Below, in pieces: positions 1 through 5,788 of a stretch of DNA of 5,788 bases. The first letter of the stretch is position 1, and every line of letters starts with the position of its first letter. The notes below the pieces were generated by a model that searched no databases, was not told the DNA's origin, and worked only from the letters and a program-made list of their open reading frames with translations. Source of the DNA: Nitrospirota bacterium (GTDB lineage: Bacteria > Nitrospirota > Nitrospiria > Nitrospirales > Nitrospiraceae); the NCBI GenBank assembly GCA_004296865.1, contig SCVQ01000018.1, forward strand, positions 1 to 5,788, given 5' to 3'. Position numbers and translations under genes: made by a program.

Positions 1-464
1 AATAACACTTCTTGATCCTTCAGAGGTAACTGCACGGCGGCAGCCGTCAGAAACTCGGGCCACCCGACCACTTCTTCCGCCCGGCACTTGCCTTTCTGTG
101 TCAGCCGCAGTACGGTCACGCGGCCGTCTTCTTGTGAGCTGAGTTTCGTCAACAGGCCCTTCCGTTCCAACGCTCCGACGGATTCTGACACCGTGGACAG
201 AGTCACTGCCAACGCCTGCGCCAACCTAGAGACGGTGCCGGCCTGCTCGGATCGTGTCCGCAACAGCGCCAGGATCTGGCCTTGCAACGGCGTCAACCGA
301 GTCGGCCCGGTTTGCTTCCACGCGCGGCTTTTAACCGCGAGCCCGATCTTCTGGAGACCGGTTGCCACCCGTTGCGCGAGCGGCCCGGCACCACGGCTGA
401 GCGCGTTTTGTCGTCCGACGAAGAGGCCTCTGGGCCTCCCTATCTGTCCTCCCGTCTTCCTCAC
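1..464 (-). CDS. MarR-family transcriptional regulator, 3' end outside window
   Basis: Winged-helix DNA-binding regulator of the MarR type, cut by the window edge after 154 codons with no stop reached. Reading from the GTG at 464, residues 56-125 form the winged helix: a helix around TPLQGQILALLRTR (58-71), a helix-turn-helix with the recognition stretch VTLSTVSESVGALERKG (87-103), and the wing carrying the family signature D113-G-R115 followed by VTVLRLTQKGK. Family members bind palindromic operators as dimers and usually repress their own operon or neighbours until a small ligand or oxidant releases them. The GTG start is chosen because AGGGGA (477-472) sits 7 bases upstream and the frame abuts the M23 peptidase stop with one base between, implying translational coupling. 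The first 40 or so residues are Arg/Gly-rich and longer than usual, so a later start such as V33 is possible. The ligand is unknown. C127, just after the wing, is the only cysteine seen. Confidence 0.85.
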   Translation of the reverse strand, partial: MRKTGGQIGRPRGLFVGRQNALSRGAGPLAQRVATGLQKIGLAVKSRAWKQTGPTRLTPLQGQILALLRTRSEQAGTVSRLAQALAVTLSTVSESVGALERKGLLTKLSSQEDGRVTVLRLTQKGKCRAEEVVGWPEFLTAAAVQLPLKDQEVL

Positions 465-465
465 A

Positions 466-1557
466 CTATCGTCCCCTGTTGATTGTTACGGTTCGGGTCA
501 TGGTGTGCTCGGGCTCATCCCCCTGCAGACGGATGAGCGTCACCTGGCCCGTATAGACCCCCGCGGGCCACACCTCGGCGCGGCGGCGCGTCCCTGCAAA
601 GGCAAATCGCCGGGCTTGAGTCCGTTCGATCGGCTGCTCCTGCTCGAACACAAGGGCCTGGTCCGGTCCATGGATGCGAAATCGAACCCGGTCGCCGGCC
701 TGCACGCCCAAGATGTCGACCCACAGCACCACGGCCTGGGCGGTCGACGGCAAGGTCGCCTCGGACCCGTCGCCGTTTCGAATCGCCGCGATGTCCGGCT
801 GACCCGGTGAAAACCCCGCGTTGACCAGGGCCACCTCTTCGTACGCGACGGCCTGGTCTTGGCGCCACAGCGGCGCAACGGCGAGACCGCACCCCTCCAC
901 CGGCGTATGTCCCGTGAAGGGATCGATCGCTTGACCCTTGCGCCGCACGGTAAGATGGACGTGGGGAAATTCCGTTTGGCCGGACAGGCCGACGAGGCCG
1001 AGCGGCGCACCTCGGTCGATCCGTTCGCCCTTGGCCACCCCCACGCTGCCGCGACGCAGGTGGCAATACTGCGTCTCCCACCCGTCTTCGTGTTGCAGGA
1101 CAACCCCGTTGCCGCATTCGCGGCCCTTGATCCGGTCGCGCGAGGCCTGGTCCGTGAGCGCCACGTCTTCCATGCCGTCGCGCACGCTCCGCACGACGCC
1201 CGCGGCGCCAGCGAGCACCGGCACACCACGCCGCATCTGCGCCAGGTCACGAATCGCAACATCCACTCCGTCATGGCCGTCGTAGGTGCGCGGGTTGCAA
1301 CGGAAGTCGCGCGCGGCCGCCGTGGAGTCCACATCCACGTAGTTCGCCACCCAACAGGTTTCGCCGAAGCGACAGTCAAGGGGCAGTCCGAGCCAGCCGG
1401 ATTCAAGGGACTCGACCGATGCGTGAGATTGGCCGTGGACCGTAGCCCGTTCGACGCCGCCCCACCCCAACAGCGCAAGCAGCAACGCCCACAGGCTCGG
1501 CCTTCGCCACAAGGTGCTACGACCCGGCTCCCTGTGCGGCGTCCTTCCGCGCTTCAT
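466..1557 (-). CDS. Exported M23 (LytM-type) metallopeptidase
   Basis: Predicted periplasmic zinc endopeptidase of family M23; relatives cut peptidoglycan cross-bridges or peptide stems. From the ATG at 1557 it is 363 residues. A basic n-region of about 20 residues leads into a hydrophobic core (LWALLLALLGWGG, 22-34), with cleavage likely near 42-46. The peptidase core spans about 60-215: H95-x3-D99 in GHDGVD, H166 in QYCHL, and H199-x-H201 in EFPHVHL. H95, D99 and H201 are the expected zinc ligands and H166 and H199 the catalytic histidines, so it looks active. Six cysteines (62, 68, 87, 148, 165, 223) suggest periplasmic disulfides. Residues about 225-363 form a beta-rich tail, perhaps an Ig-like or substrate-binding domain. 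The start is uncertain: the frame stays open to 1725, with ATGs at 1602 and 1587. I chose 1557 because it keeps a plausible signal peptide and has GGTGGAG just before it, although the spacing is short. The stop is one base from the MarR gene. Confidence 0.88.
   Translation of the reverse strand: MKRGRTPHREPGRSTLWRRPSLWALLLALLGWGGVERATVHGQSHASVESLESGWLGLPLDCRFGETCWVANYVDVDSTAAARDFRCNPRTYDGHDGVDVAIRDLAQMRRGVPVLAGAAGVVRSVRDGMEDVALTDQASRDRIKGRECGNGVVLQHEDGWETQYCHLRRGSVGVAKGERIDRGAPLGLVGLSGQTEFPHVHLTVRRKGQAIDPFTGHTPVEGCGLAVAPLWRQDQAVAYEEVALVNAGFSPGQPDIAAIRNGDGSEATLPSTAQAVVLWVDILGVQAGDRVRFRIHGPDQALVFEQEQPIERTQARRFAFAGTRRRAEVWPAGVYTGQVTLIRLQGDEPEHTMTRTVTINRGR
472..477 (-). promoter_or_regulatory. 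Ribosome binding site of the MarR gene
   Basis: AGGGGA on the minus strand, 7 bases before the GTG at 464. It lies within the last codons of the upstream M23 peptidase gene, and it is what decides the GTG start of the regulator. Confidence 0.55.
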
Positions 1558-1619
1558 ACTCCACCGTTGCCGGTTTTCTTCTCTCATGCGCGTCAAGACC
1601 ATGGGCTGAATGAGGCCTG

Positions 1620-1865
1620 TCAGGGCTTCCGGCGAGGCGACTGCGCGAGATGGACAATGTCCGATTGCTGCCGATCCCGTTCGGCTCTGATTTGCTTCAT
1701 CCGCTTCCAGCGATCGAGCGTCCACCAGCGCAGCTTGTCCGAAAAAGTGACCGTAGGTGGCGCGACGCTGCCGGAGGGCGCATGCTGAAACTCATAGCCC
1801 TTGGCCTTGCCGCGGCTCTTTAAAAACTCCTCGTAGTTGCTTGGGAAGAGCCCGTTCTCACTCAT
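1620..1865 (-). CDS. Small 81-residue protein of unknown function
   Basis: I do not recognise this family. The protein has no signal peptide or membrane segment, so it is probably cytoplasmic. Residues 10-30 carry an aromatic and charged stretch (NYEEFLKSRGKAKGYEF), 30-38 are a Pro/Ser/Gly turn region (PSGSVAPP), and 42-66 read as a basic amphipathic helix rich in Trp and Arg (KLRWWTLDRWKRMKQIRAER). The tail is basic (PRRKP). The start is well bounded: an in-frame TGA at 1877-1875 leaves ATG 1865 as the first possible start, and the next Met is residue 56. The ribosome binding site is weak (GAG about 9 bases upstream). It ends 62 bp before the chosen M23 peptidase start and is probably the first gene of that operon. 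The composition looks like a real small protein rather than a shadow frame, but only homologues would prove it. Confidence 0.55.
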   Translation of the reverse strand: MSENGLFPSNYEEFLKSRGKAKGYEFQHAPSGSVAPPTVTFSDKLRWWTLDRWKRMKQIRAERDRQQSDIVHLAQSPRRKP

Positions 1866-2059
1866 CGATTCGACTCATTGCCACTGCCCCGTCTCCGTCA
1901 CGTCCGAAGGCGATATCCCCGCTATCGGCTCGGCAAGATTACAGTAACACCTCGCGCTCCGTCTAGTCCTTAGAAGCAACGTTTTGACTTTCTGATGGAG
2001 AGGCGGTAAGTAGACACCGTATCCTGCCGCTTCAACCCAAGGTAACGGGCGGATCAACG
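1866..2059. other. Divergent intergenic region
   Basis: This 194-bp non-coding gap lies between the minus-strand block and the plus-strand M28 gene, so it should hold promoters for both. On the plus strand TTGACT (1984-1989) is a fair -35 box, but the sequence 17 bases on (TAAGTA, 2007-2012) is a poor -10 box. On the minus strand I find no convincing sigma70 pair. It also holds the 17-bp dyad at 1911-1927. No terminator is expected here and none is seen. Confidence 0.5.
1911..1927. promoter_or_regulatory. 17-bp dyad, possible operator
   Basis: CGATA and TATCG form perfect 5-base half-sites around a 7-base spacer (TCCCCGC). The dyad lies 46 bases upstream of the 81-residue gene's start. The overall length suits a dimeric winged-helix regulator, and the MarR protein encoded at the end of this block is the obvious candidate, but that link is inferred from position only. 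A chance occurrence of a 5+5 dyad is quite possible. Confidence 0.25.
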
Positions 2060-3556
2060 ATGTGGCGCCGCTTGAAAATCGCTCTGCTCTGTTGGCTCAT
2101 CGCCATCGCCGCAATGACGGGGACGGCCTCCGCCGAGCCGGCCGTCGAGCATGACTTCTTGGCCAAGACTCTTGCCGGTCTCTCAGGAAGTCGGATACTG
2201 GAAGATGTCGCGCGGCTGAGCGGGCCCGACTTCAACGGACGCCAGACCGGAACCGCCGACGACCTTCGATCCGGCCTCTTTGTCGCAGATCGCTTTAGGT
2301 CTCTTGGCTTGGCGATGCCCCAGAGCGAGGCTCTCGGTTCGATCCTCCAAGGCTGGATGCTGAGGGAACCGGTCACGGCCGGCCGGATCGAAGCGCAGCC
2401 GTCCCTGCACGTGTTCGCCGGTCCCGACTCCTCGGCGGCTCGTCTTGGCGCCGACTACTTGCCGATCCTGGACTCCCCGTCGGTCAACGTCACAGCGCCC
2501 ATCGTGTTTGTCGGCTACGGGATTGCCGATCCGGCGCGCGGCTTCGACGAATACGCAGGGCTGGACGTGCGCAACCGCATCGTGTTGTTCCTGCGTGGCA
2601 AACCGGAACGCTATCCCGTGCCGGTCACGCAGACCGACAAAGAGCGCGTGGCGCGTGAGAAAGGCGCGGTTGCCTTTCTCACGGCGACCGGGCCGATCCT
2701 CAGCGCCTACGAAGCCCGGCGAGGAATCAGCGGCACTCCCTCGGCCTTATACACCCAGCCCGACGGGGACCGTCCGTTGCCCGGCGCCTGGATCAGCACG
2801 GACGTTGCCAAACAAATTCTGGCGGCGGAGGAACATTCATTACTCGAAGTGCAGGAACAGCTCAACCGCGCCGTGCCCCGATCGTTTTCCACCGGCGTAC
2901 TCGCCCGGCTGGCCTGGGAGAGCACACAGGAGCCCGGTACGCTGCACAACGTGCTCGGCATCCTCCCCGGCCGGGAATCCGGCCACGGCGCCGAGGCGCT
3001 CGTGATTGGCGCCCATCGCGATCACTTCGGCCGCCAGGCCGGGCTGCTCTTCCCCGGCGCCGACGACAATGCCTCGGGTACCGCCGTCCTGCTGGAGGTA
3101 GCCCGCGTCCTGACTGCCTCCGGAGTCAAACCGAAGCGCACGATCCTCTTCATCTCCTTCAGCGGCGAGGAGCAGGGATTGCTCGGCTCGCGCCTCTATG
3201 TGAGCCACCCCCTCGTCCCCTTGGCCCGTACCAGCGCCATGATCAATGTGGACCATGCCGGCATCGGCAACGGGAAACTGACGGTGGGAGTCACGGGGCT
3301 ATCCAAGGAAATGGCCATCGAGGCAGGACGGCACGCAGGCCTGGCGGACCTGATCGAAGTCTTCGGATTTTTCCCCGGCGGCGACCACGTCCCGTTCAAG
3401 GAAGCCGGCGTGCCCACGATCACAGTCGTCAGCGCCGGTGTGCACCCTTACTTTCACCAGCCGACCGACACGGTCGAGACCGTCAAGCCGGAAATCCTCG
3501 AGCGGGTGGCCCGCTACGTGGCGGCCTTAAGCTGGCAACTCGCCAATGCGCCGTAA
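2060..3556 (+). CDS. Secreted M28-family zinc aminopeptidase with PA-like insert
   Basis: Predicted exported di-zinc exopeptidase of family M28, which releases N-terminal amino acids from peptides. It is 498 residues. Residues 1-25 are a signal peptide ending TASA with E26 as likely first mature residue. Residues 36-85 match the usual M28 lead-in (ILEDVARLSG, then GRQTGT at 60-65). Residues about 116-250 look like a PA domain (IVFVGYGIADP, 148-158; GLDVRNRIVLFLRG, 167-180), and about 295-495 are the peptidase. The metal-site residues are present: H319 in GAHRDH, the Asp pair D335/D336 in GADDNASG, E370 (general base) and E371 in SGEEQG, D398 in NVDHAG, and H466 in YFHQPTD, plus GGDHVPF at 440-446. 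The start ATG has GGGCGGA (2047-2053) 6 bases upstream. The order of domains and length are normal. The substrate cannot be told from the sequence. It appears to be a single-gene unit, convergent with the next gene. Confidence 0.92.
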   Translation: MWRRLKIALLCWLIAIAAMTGTASAEPAVEHDFLAKTLAGLSGSRILEDVARLSGPDFNGRQTGTADDLRSGLFVADRFRSLGLAMPQSEALGSILQGWMLREPVTAGRIEAQPSLHVFAGPDSSAARLGADYLPILDSPSVNVTAPIVFVGYGIADPARGFDEYAGLDVRNRIVLFLRGKPERYPVPVTQTDKERVAREKGAVAFLTATGPILSAYEARRGISGTPSALYTQPDGDRPLPGAWISTDVAKQILAAEEHSLLEVQEQLNRAVPRSFSTGVLARLAWESTQEPGTLHNVLGILPGRESGHGAEALVIGAHRDHFGRQAGLLFPGADDNASGTAVLLEVARVLTASGVKPKRTILFISFSGEEQGLLGSRLYVSHPLVPLARTSAMINVDHAGIGNGKLTVGVTGLSKEMAIEAGRHAGLADLIEVFGFFPGGDHVPFKEAGVPTITVVSAGVHPYFHQPTDTVETVKPEILERVARYVAALSWQLANAP

Positions 3557-3564
3557 GGCTTGCA
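3547..3564. terminator. Weak hairpin at convergent gene junction
   Basis: TGCGCC and GGC-tt-GCA can pair around a GTAA loop, giving a 6-bp stem with a two-base bulge. It covers the stop codon of the M28 gene and the 8-bp gap before the stop of the opposing gene. There is no T-run on either side, so it is at best a poor intrinsic terminator. Either transcript is likely to run into the other gene. Confidence 0.2.
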
Positions 3565-3993
3565 CTAGGGGATATCTTCAGAGTCGAATTCCAGGATGGA
3601 AGATTGAATGCGCGGCAGCGGGGCAAGCTCTCTGGGAGCCGGAGGGAAGACCGTCGCCGACGAAGACAGGACGACGGTGCCGGTGGCGGTTGAAAAGCCC
3701 CCTTGGTTGGCTCCAGAAATCAAGCCGACGCTCATTTGTGGCCCCAGGGTCATCATCGCCCCGCTCCAAGCCTGTCCATAGGGAACCCGGAAGTTGTAGG
3801 TTTGAAAATTGGACGAGGGGGCGTATATATAGCCCTGGGTCCCCTGATTGTCCGTATAGAGATTGCCCGGCCCGGTGAGGTTGAAAAGAGGCGCCACCCC
3901 ACCGTTTATGCCTCGAACGCCGGACACAGACTGAGCCCAAGCCGGAGCATGGAACAGCAGCAGCATCGCTGAGACAAGGAGCGCGCGCTTCAT
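3565..3993 (-). CDS. Secreted 142-residue protein of unknown function
   Basis: I do not recognise this family. Residues 1-20 are a textbook signal peptide (MKRALLVSAMLLLFHAPAWA, cleavage before Q21). The mature part of about 122 residues has no cysteine and no further membrane segment. Residues 23-105 are rich in Gly, Asn, Gln, Ser and Thr with spaced Tyr and Phe (GNLYTDNQGTQGYIYAPSS at 43-61), and end in a Thr/Val/Ser-rich stretch (STATGTVVLSSSATV, 101-115), which suggests a beta structure. The tail from 117 is Pro-rich and then acidic. The start is bounded by an in-frame TAG 6 bases upstream (4002-4000), and GGGAGG (4010-4005) lies 11 bases before the ATG. The gene diverges from the tolC-like gene and converges on the M28 gene. 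The signal peptide, ribosome binding site and composition make it very probably real; its role is unknown and may be envelope or extracellular. Confidence 0.75.
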   Translation of the reverse strand: MKRALLVSAMLLLFHAPAWAQSVSGVRGINGGVAPLFNLTGPGNLYTDNQGTQGYIYAPSSNFQTYNFRVPYGQAWSGAMMTLGPQMSVGLISGANQGGFSTATGTVVLSSSATVFPPAPRELAPLPRIQSSILEFDSEDIP

Positions 3994-4021
3994 ATCAGGC
4001 TATGCCTCCCACAGATAATCA

Positions 4022-4051
4022 GTGACAGCCGCCATCACCTAAGGGTATAGT
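4022..4051 (+). promoter_or_regulatory. Sigma70-type promoter for the tolC-like gene
   Basis: A -35 box GTGACA (4022-4027; 5 of 6 to consensus) and a -10 box TATAGT (4046-4051; 5 of 6) are separated by 18 bases. Transcription would start near 4058 and give a leader of about 30 bases before the ATG at 4089. This is the best promoter match in the window. Confidence 0.6.
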
Positions 4052-4077
4052 ATGGTCCCACCGAAAGTCGTTTGCAA
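4049..4077 (-). promoter_or_regulatory. Candidate promoter for the 142-residue gene
   Basis: On the minus strand TTGCAA (4077-4072) and CATACT (4054-4049) are 17 bases apart, each 4 of 6 to sigma70 consensus. Its -10 box overlaps the -10 box of the opposing tolC-like promoter. The match is weak and could be chance. Confidence 0.25.
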
Positions 4078-4083
4078 GGGGGA
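4077..4083 (+). promoter_or_regulatory. Ribosome binding site of the tolC-like gene
   Basis: AGGGGGA lies 5 bases before the ATG at 4089. It is strong and supports this start over the later in-frame Met codons at residues 17 and 23. Confidence 0.6.
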
Positions 4084-4088
4084 TCGTC

Positions 4089-5657
4089 ATGTCGACACCA
4101 GGTCGGTCTCGTTGGCCGCTCCCGCCGTTCCTATGGATGGGCGCCGTTGTCGCGATGGTCCTCTTGCTCCCACTGGCCTACGTTGCGAGGGCCGCTCTGC
4201 CGGAAGAGGCGCAGGCGGTTCGCAAGGAAGCCATCTCCCTCGCAGACACCGTCCTACGCGCCTTGCAGAACAACCTGGACATTTTCATCAGCCGCCAGAC
4301 CAGGGACAGCCGGCTCACCGACATCATCTTCGAGCAGGCTAAGTTCGATCCGACCTTGAGTCTCAACGGCCAGTACAATCGGCAAATCCAGCCGTTGAAT
4401 CGGCCGGTCTTCGGTCTGACGGGATCGGACCTCACCAAGATCCAGAAACTCGATCAGAACTCCTCCTCGGTGACCGCCGACCTGACGCAGAACCTCCTGA
4501 CCGGCGCCAACTACGACTTGAACTACAGCCCCCAGCGGACGTTCGTCGCCGGGCCGCAGACCTTCCTGTTCAACCCCGGCTGGACCTCCGGCCTTGCGCT
4601 GACCCTCACGCAACCCTTGCTGCGTAACTTCGGCACGGACATCAACAAGACCTTCATCAAGGTGGCGCAGAACAATGCCAAGGTGGAGGAACATGCCTTT
4701 TTGGACCGGGTGCTCACGGTCATCGCCGCCGTCGAGCAGAATTATTGGGAACTGGTCTTCTCCAACGAAAACCTCAAGGTGGCCCAAGCGGCGCAAAAGG
4801 CCGCGGAAGAACTCCTGGCCAGCAACCGGGCCAAGACCAAAGCCGGCGTGATGGCGATCGTGGACGTCCTCCAGGCCGAGGCCGCCGTCGCCTCCCGCGT
4901 AGAACAGGTGTTGATCGCAGAGAAAGCGATCCACGACCAGGAGGATCAAGTGCGCCGCATGCTGAATCCGTCCGAGGAGGAACTCCGGCAGGACGTGCGG
5001 CTGGTGCCGATGGACCAACCGGTCAAAACGCTCGAGCCGATCAGCCTTCCGGAAGCCATCGACGTCGCCATGGAACGACGCCCCGAAATCCTGCAGGCGA
5101 ACAAAAATATCGAAACCAGCGAGATCAACGTCAAATTCGCCAAGAACCAGCTTCTGCCCAACCTCTCCTTCCAGGGCACCTCCGGCCTTGCCGGCCTGGG
5201 ACGAGACGCCAGCGACATGTTTACCAAAGGCGCTTCCGGCGACTTCTATAACTACGGCGCGGGATTAGTCTTGAGCATGCCCTTGGGCAACCGTTCGGCC
5301 ATCAGCCAGTTCAACAAACGCCAGATCGATTCCCGCAACGCCCAGGTCACCTTGCAAAGCATGCGACAGCAAGTGATCGTCGGAGTCCGGGAGGCGGTCC
5401 GGCGCGTCCAGACCGACTTCAAGCGGATCGAAACCACGCGCTCGGCCCGCCTCATGGCGGAGAAACAACTTCAAGCCGAACGGGAACGGCTGAACGTGGG
5501 CTTGAGCACCACCCGCTTCGTGCTGGACTTCCAGCTCGATCTCGCCACCGCCCAAGGCAGCGAGTTGCGGGCGATCGTGGACTACAACAAGTCCCTCTCC
5601 AACCTGGCGCGGAACAAGGGCACGACGCTCGAACGCTACCGCATCGAGCTGCAATAG
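4089..5657 (+). CDS. TolC-family outer-membrane efflux protein
   Basis: Predicted outer-membrane channel that trimerises to form the exit duct of a tripartite efflux pump or type I secretion system. It is 522 residues. A long signal peptide (1-35, hydrophobic core 13-31, cleavage after ARA) precedes two repeats of the outer-membrane efflux domain. Repeat 1 (about 48-290) begins ISLADTVLRALQNNLDI and repeat 2 (about 318-520) begins ISLPEAIDVAMERRPEI. Each has a beta-strand part (LSLNGQYN at 90-97 and LSFQGTSG at 359-366; LALTLTQPLLRNFG at 169-182 and LVLSMPLGNR at 393-402) and long coiled-coil helices (186-290, 404-515). The G-x2-x2-DVLQAEAAVA motif near 253-268 and LDFQLDLATAQ at 479-489 are the family's matching helix segments. 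Length is slightly above E. coli TolC. The gene has its own promoter. Adaptor and inner-membrane pump genes are not in view, so the cargo is unknown. The assignment to the family is secure; which subfamily is not. Confidence 0.95.
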   Translation: MSTPGRSRWPLPPFLWMGAVVAMVLLLPLAYVARAALPEEAQAVRKEAISLADTVLRALQNNLDIFISRQTRDSRLTDIIFEQAKFDPTLSLNGQYNRQIQPLNRPVFGLTGSDLTKIQKLDQNSSSVTADLTQNLLTGANYDLNYSPQRTFVAGPQTFLFNPGWTSGLALTLTQPLLRNFGTDINKTFIKVAQNNAKVEEHAFLDRVLTVIAAVEQNYWELVFSNENLKVAQAAQKAAEELLASNRAKTKAGVMAIVDVLQAEAAVASRVEQVLIAEKAIHDQEDQVRRMLNPSEEELRQDVRLVPMDQPVKTLEPISLPEAIDVAMERRPEILQANKNIETSEINVKFAKNQLLPNLSFQGTSGLAGLGRDASDMFTKGASGDFYNYGAGLVLSMPLGNRSAISQFNKRQIDSRNAQVTLQSMRQQVIVGVREAVRRVQTDFKRIETTRSARLMAEKQLQAERERLNVGLSTTRFVLDFQLDLATAQGSELRAIVDYNKSLSNLARNKGTTLERYRIELQ

Positions 5658-5697
5658 CCCGGCGTCCGATGGGGCGGAGGTTGCTCCCCAGCCTTGC

Positions 5698-5788
5698 ATG
5701 ACAGTCCCCTGCCGGATGATCGATCGTGCAACAGACCAGGACGTAGAGCGGCTCGCCTGGCTTGCGCTGCTCCCGGTCCTGTCCACGA
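5698..5788 (+). CDS. Possible start of a further gene, cut by window end
   Basis: An ATG at 5698 (or 5716, same frame) opens a frame that stays open to the window edge, 30 codons in all. It reads MTVPCRMIDRATDQ and then a Leu/Ala-rich stretch (ERLAWLALLPVLST) that might start a hydrophobic segment. The only ribosome-binding-like sequence, GGAGG at 5676-5680, is 17 bases from the first ATG, which is too far for a good match. It follows the tolC-like gene by 40 bases on the same strand, where a pump partner would be expected, but the visible part shows no family motif. A second frame from TTG 5694 is also open, so this may not be a gene. Confidence 0.3.
   Translation, partial: MTVPCRMIDRATDQDVERLAWLALLPVLST

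Noticed and set aside
88..810. Plus-strand 240-codon open frame across the MarR gene and the peptidase end
   Set aside because: It runs antisense to the MarR winged helix and its DxR wing, spans two unrelated genes and shows no motif of its own.
1480..1557. Twin-arginine (Tat) signal on the M23 peptidase
   Set aside because: There is an Arg pair (WRRPSLW) before the hydrophobic core, but the rest of the Tat consensus is missing, and six cysteines point to Sec export followed by disulfide formation.
859..1788. Plus-strand 309-codon open frame opposite the M23 peptidase gene
   Set aside because: The minus strand carries every M23 active-site motif and a signal peptide here. The plus-strand frame has no recognisable domain, is His/Arg/Pro-rich and is a typical GC-rich antisense shadow.
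3818..3840. GGGC and GCCC flanking an alternating TA stretch
   Set aside because: It lies inside the coding sequence of the 142-residue protein, where it encodes GYIYAP. The stem is only 4 bp with an AT loop, so it is probably coincidental.
4254..5018. Minus-strand 254-codon open frame inside the tolC-like gene
   Set aside because: It is antisense to strongly conserved TolC motifs. The composition is His/Gly/Val-rich with no domain, as expected for a shadow frame.
5671..5689. Possible terminator after the tolC-like gene
   Set aside because: GGAG and CTCC can pair around a GTTG loop, but the stem is only 4 bp and no T-run follows.
5265..5786. Minus-strand 173-codon open frame over the end of the tolC-like gene and the right edge
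   Set aside because: Most of it is antisense to the second TolC repeat, and it has no motif or convincing ribosome binding site.

Overview
This is a GC-rich bacterial window carrying six protein genes that I can support, plus the possible beginning of a seventh. The organism is Gram-negative. A TolC-type outer-membrane efflux protein is present, and four of the products begin with export signals or a hydrophobic leader compatible with a periplasm. The dense, high-GC coding would suit a Nitrospirota or proteobacterial genome, but the sequence alone does not fix the taxon. I see no insertion sequence, phage gene, tRNA, rRNA or CRISPR array.

Left block, minus strand, read from about 1865 down to 1: a small 81-residue protein of unknown function, then an exported M23 (LytM-type) metallopeptidase with all expected active-site residues, then a MarR-family transcription regulator whose end lies beyond position 1. 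The regulator starts one base after the peptidase stop codon, with its ribosome binding site inside the peptidase gene, so these two at least are co-transcribed. The 81-residue gene probably heads the same operon. A 17-bp dyad lies in the leader of this block.

Middle: a 194-bp divergent intergenic region (1866-2059) separates the left block from a plus-strand gene for a secreted M28 zinc aminopeptidase with a PA-like insert. This gene converges, with only 8 bp between stop codons, on a minus-strand gene for a 142-residue secreted protein that I do not recognise.

Right block: the 142-residue gene and a tolC-like gene diverge from a 95-bp intergenic region. That region holds a good sigma70-type promoter for the tolC-like gene and an overlapping weaker candidate in the other direction. 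The TolC-like protein shows the family's internal duplication. It would supply the outer-membrane channel for a tripartite efflux or type I secretion pump, whose adaptor and inner-membrane parts are not in the window. After it, a reading frame opens at 5698 or 5716 and runs off the end.

The theme is cell-envelope work: wall hydrolysis, peptide trimming in the periplasm or outside the cell, and efflux. I found no clear new system. The two unrecognised small proteins, the peptidase-MarR coupling with its leader dyad, and the overlapping divergent promoters are the points most worth a second look.
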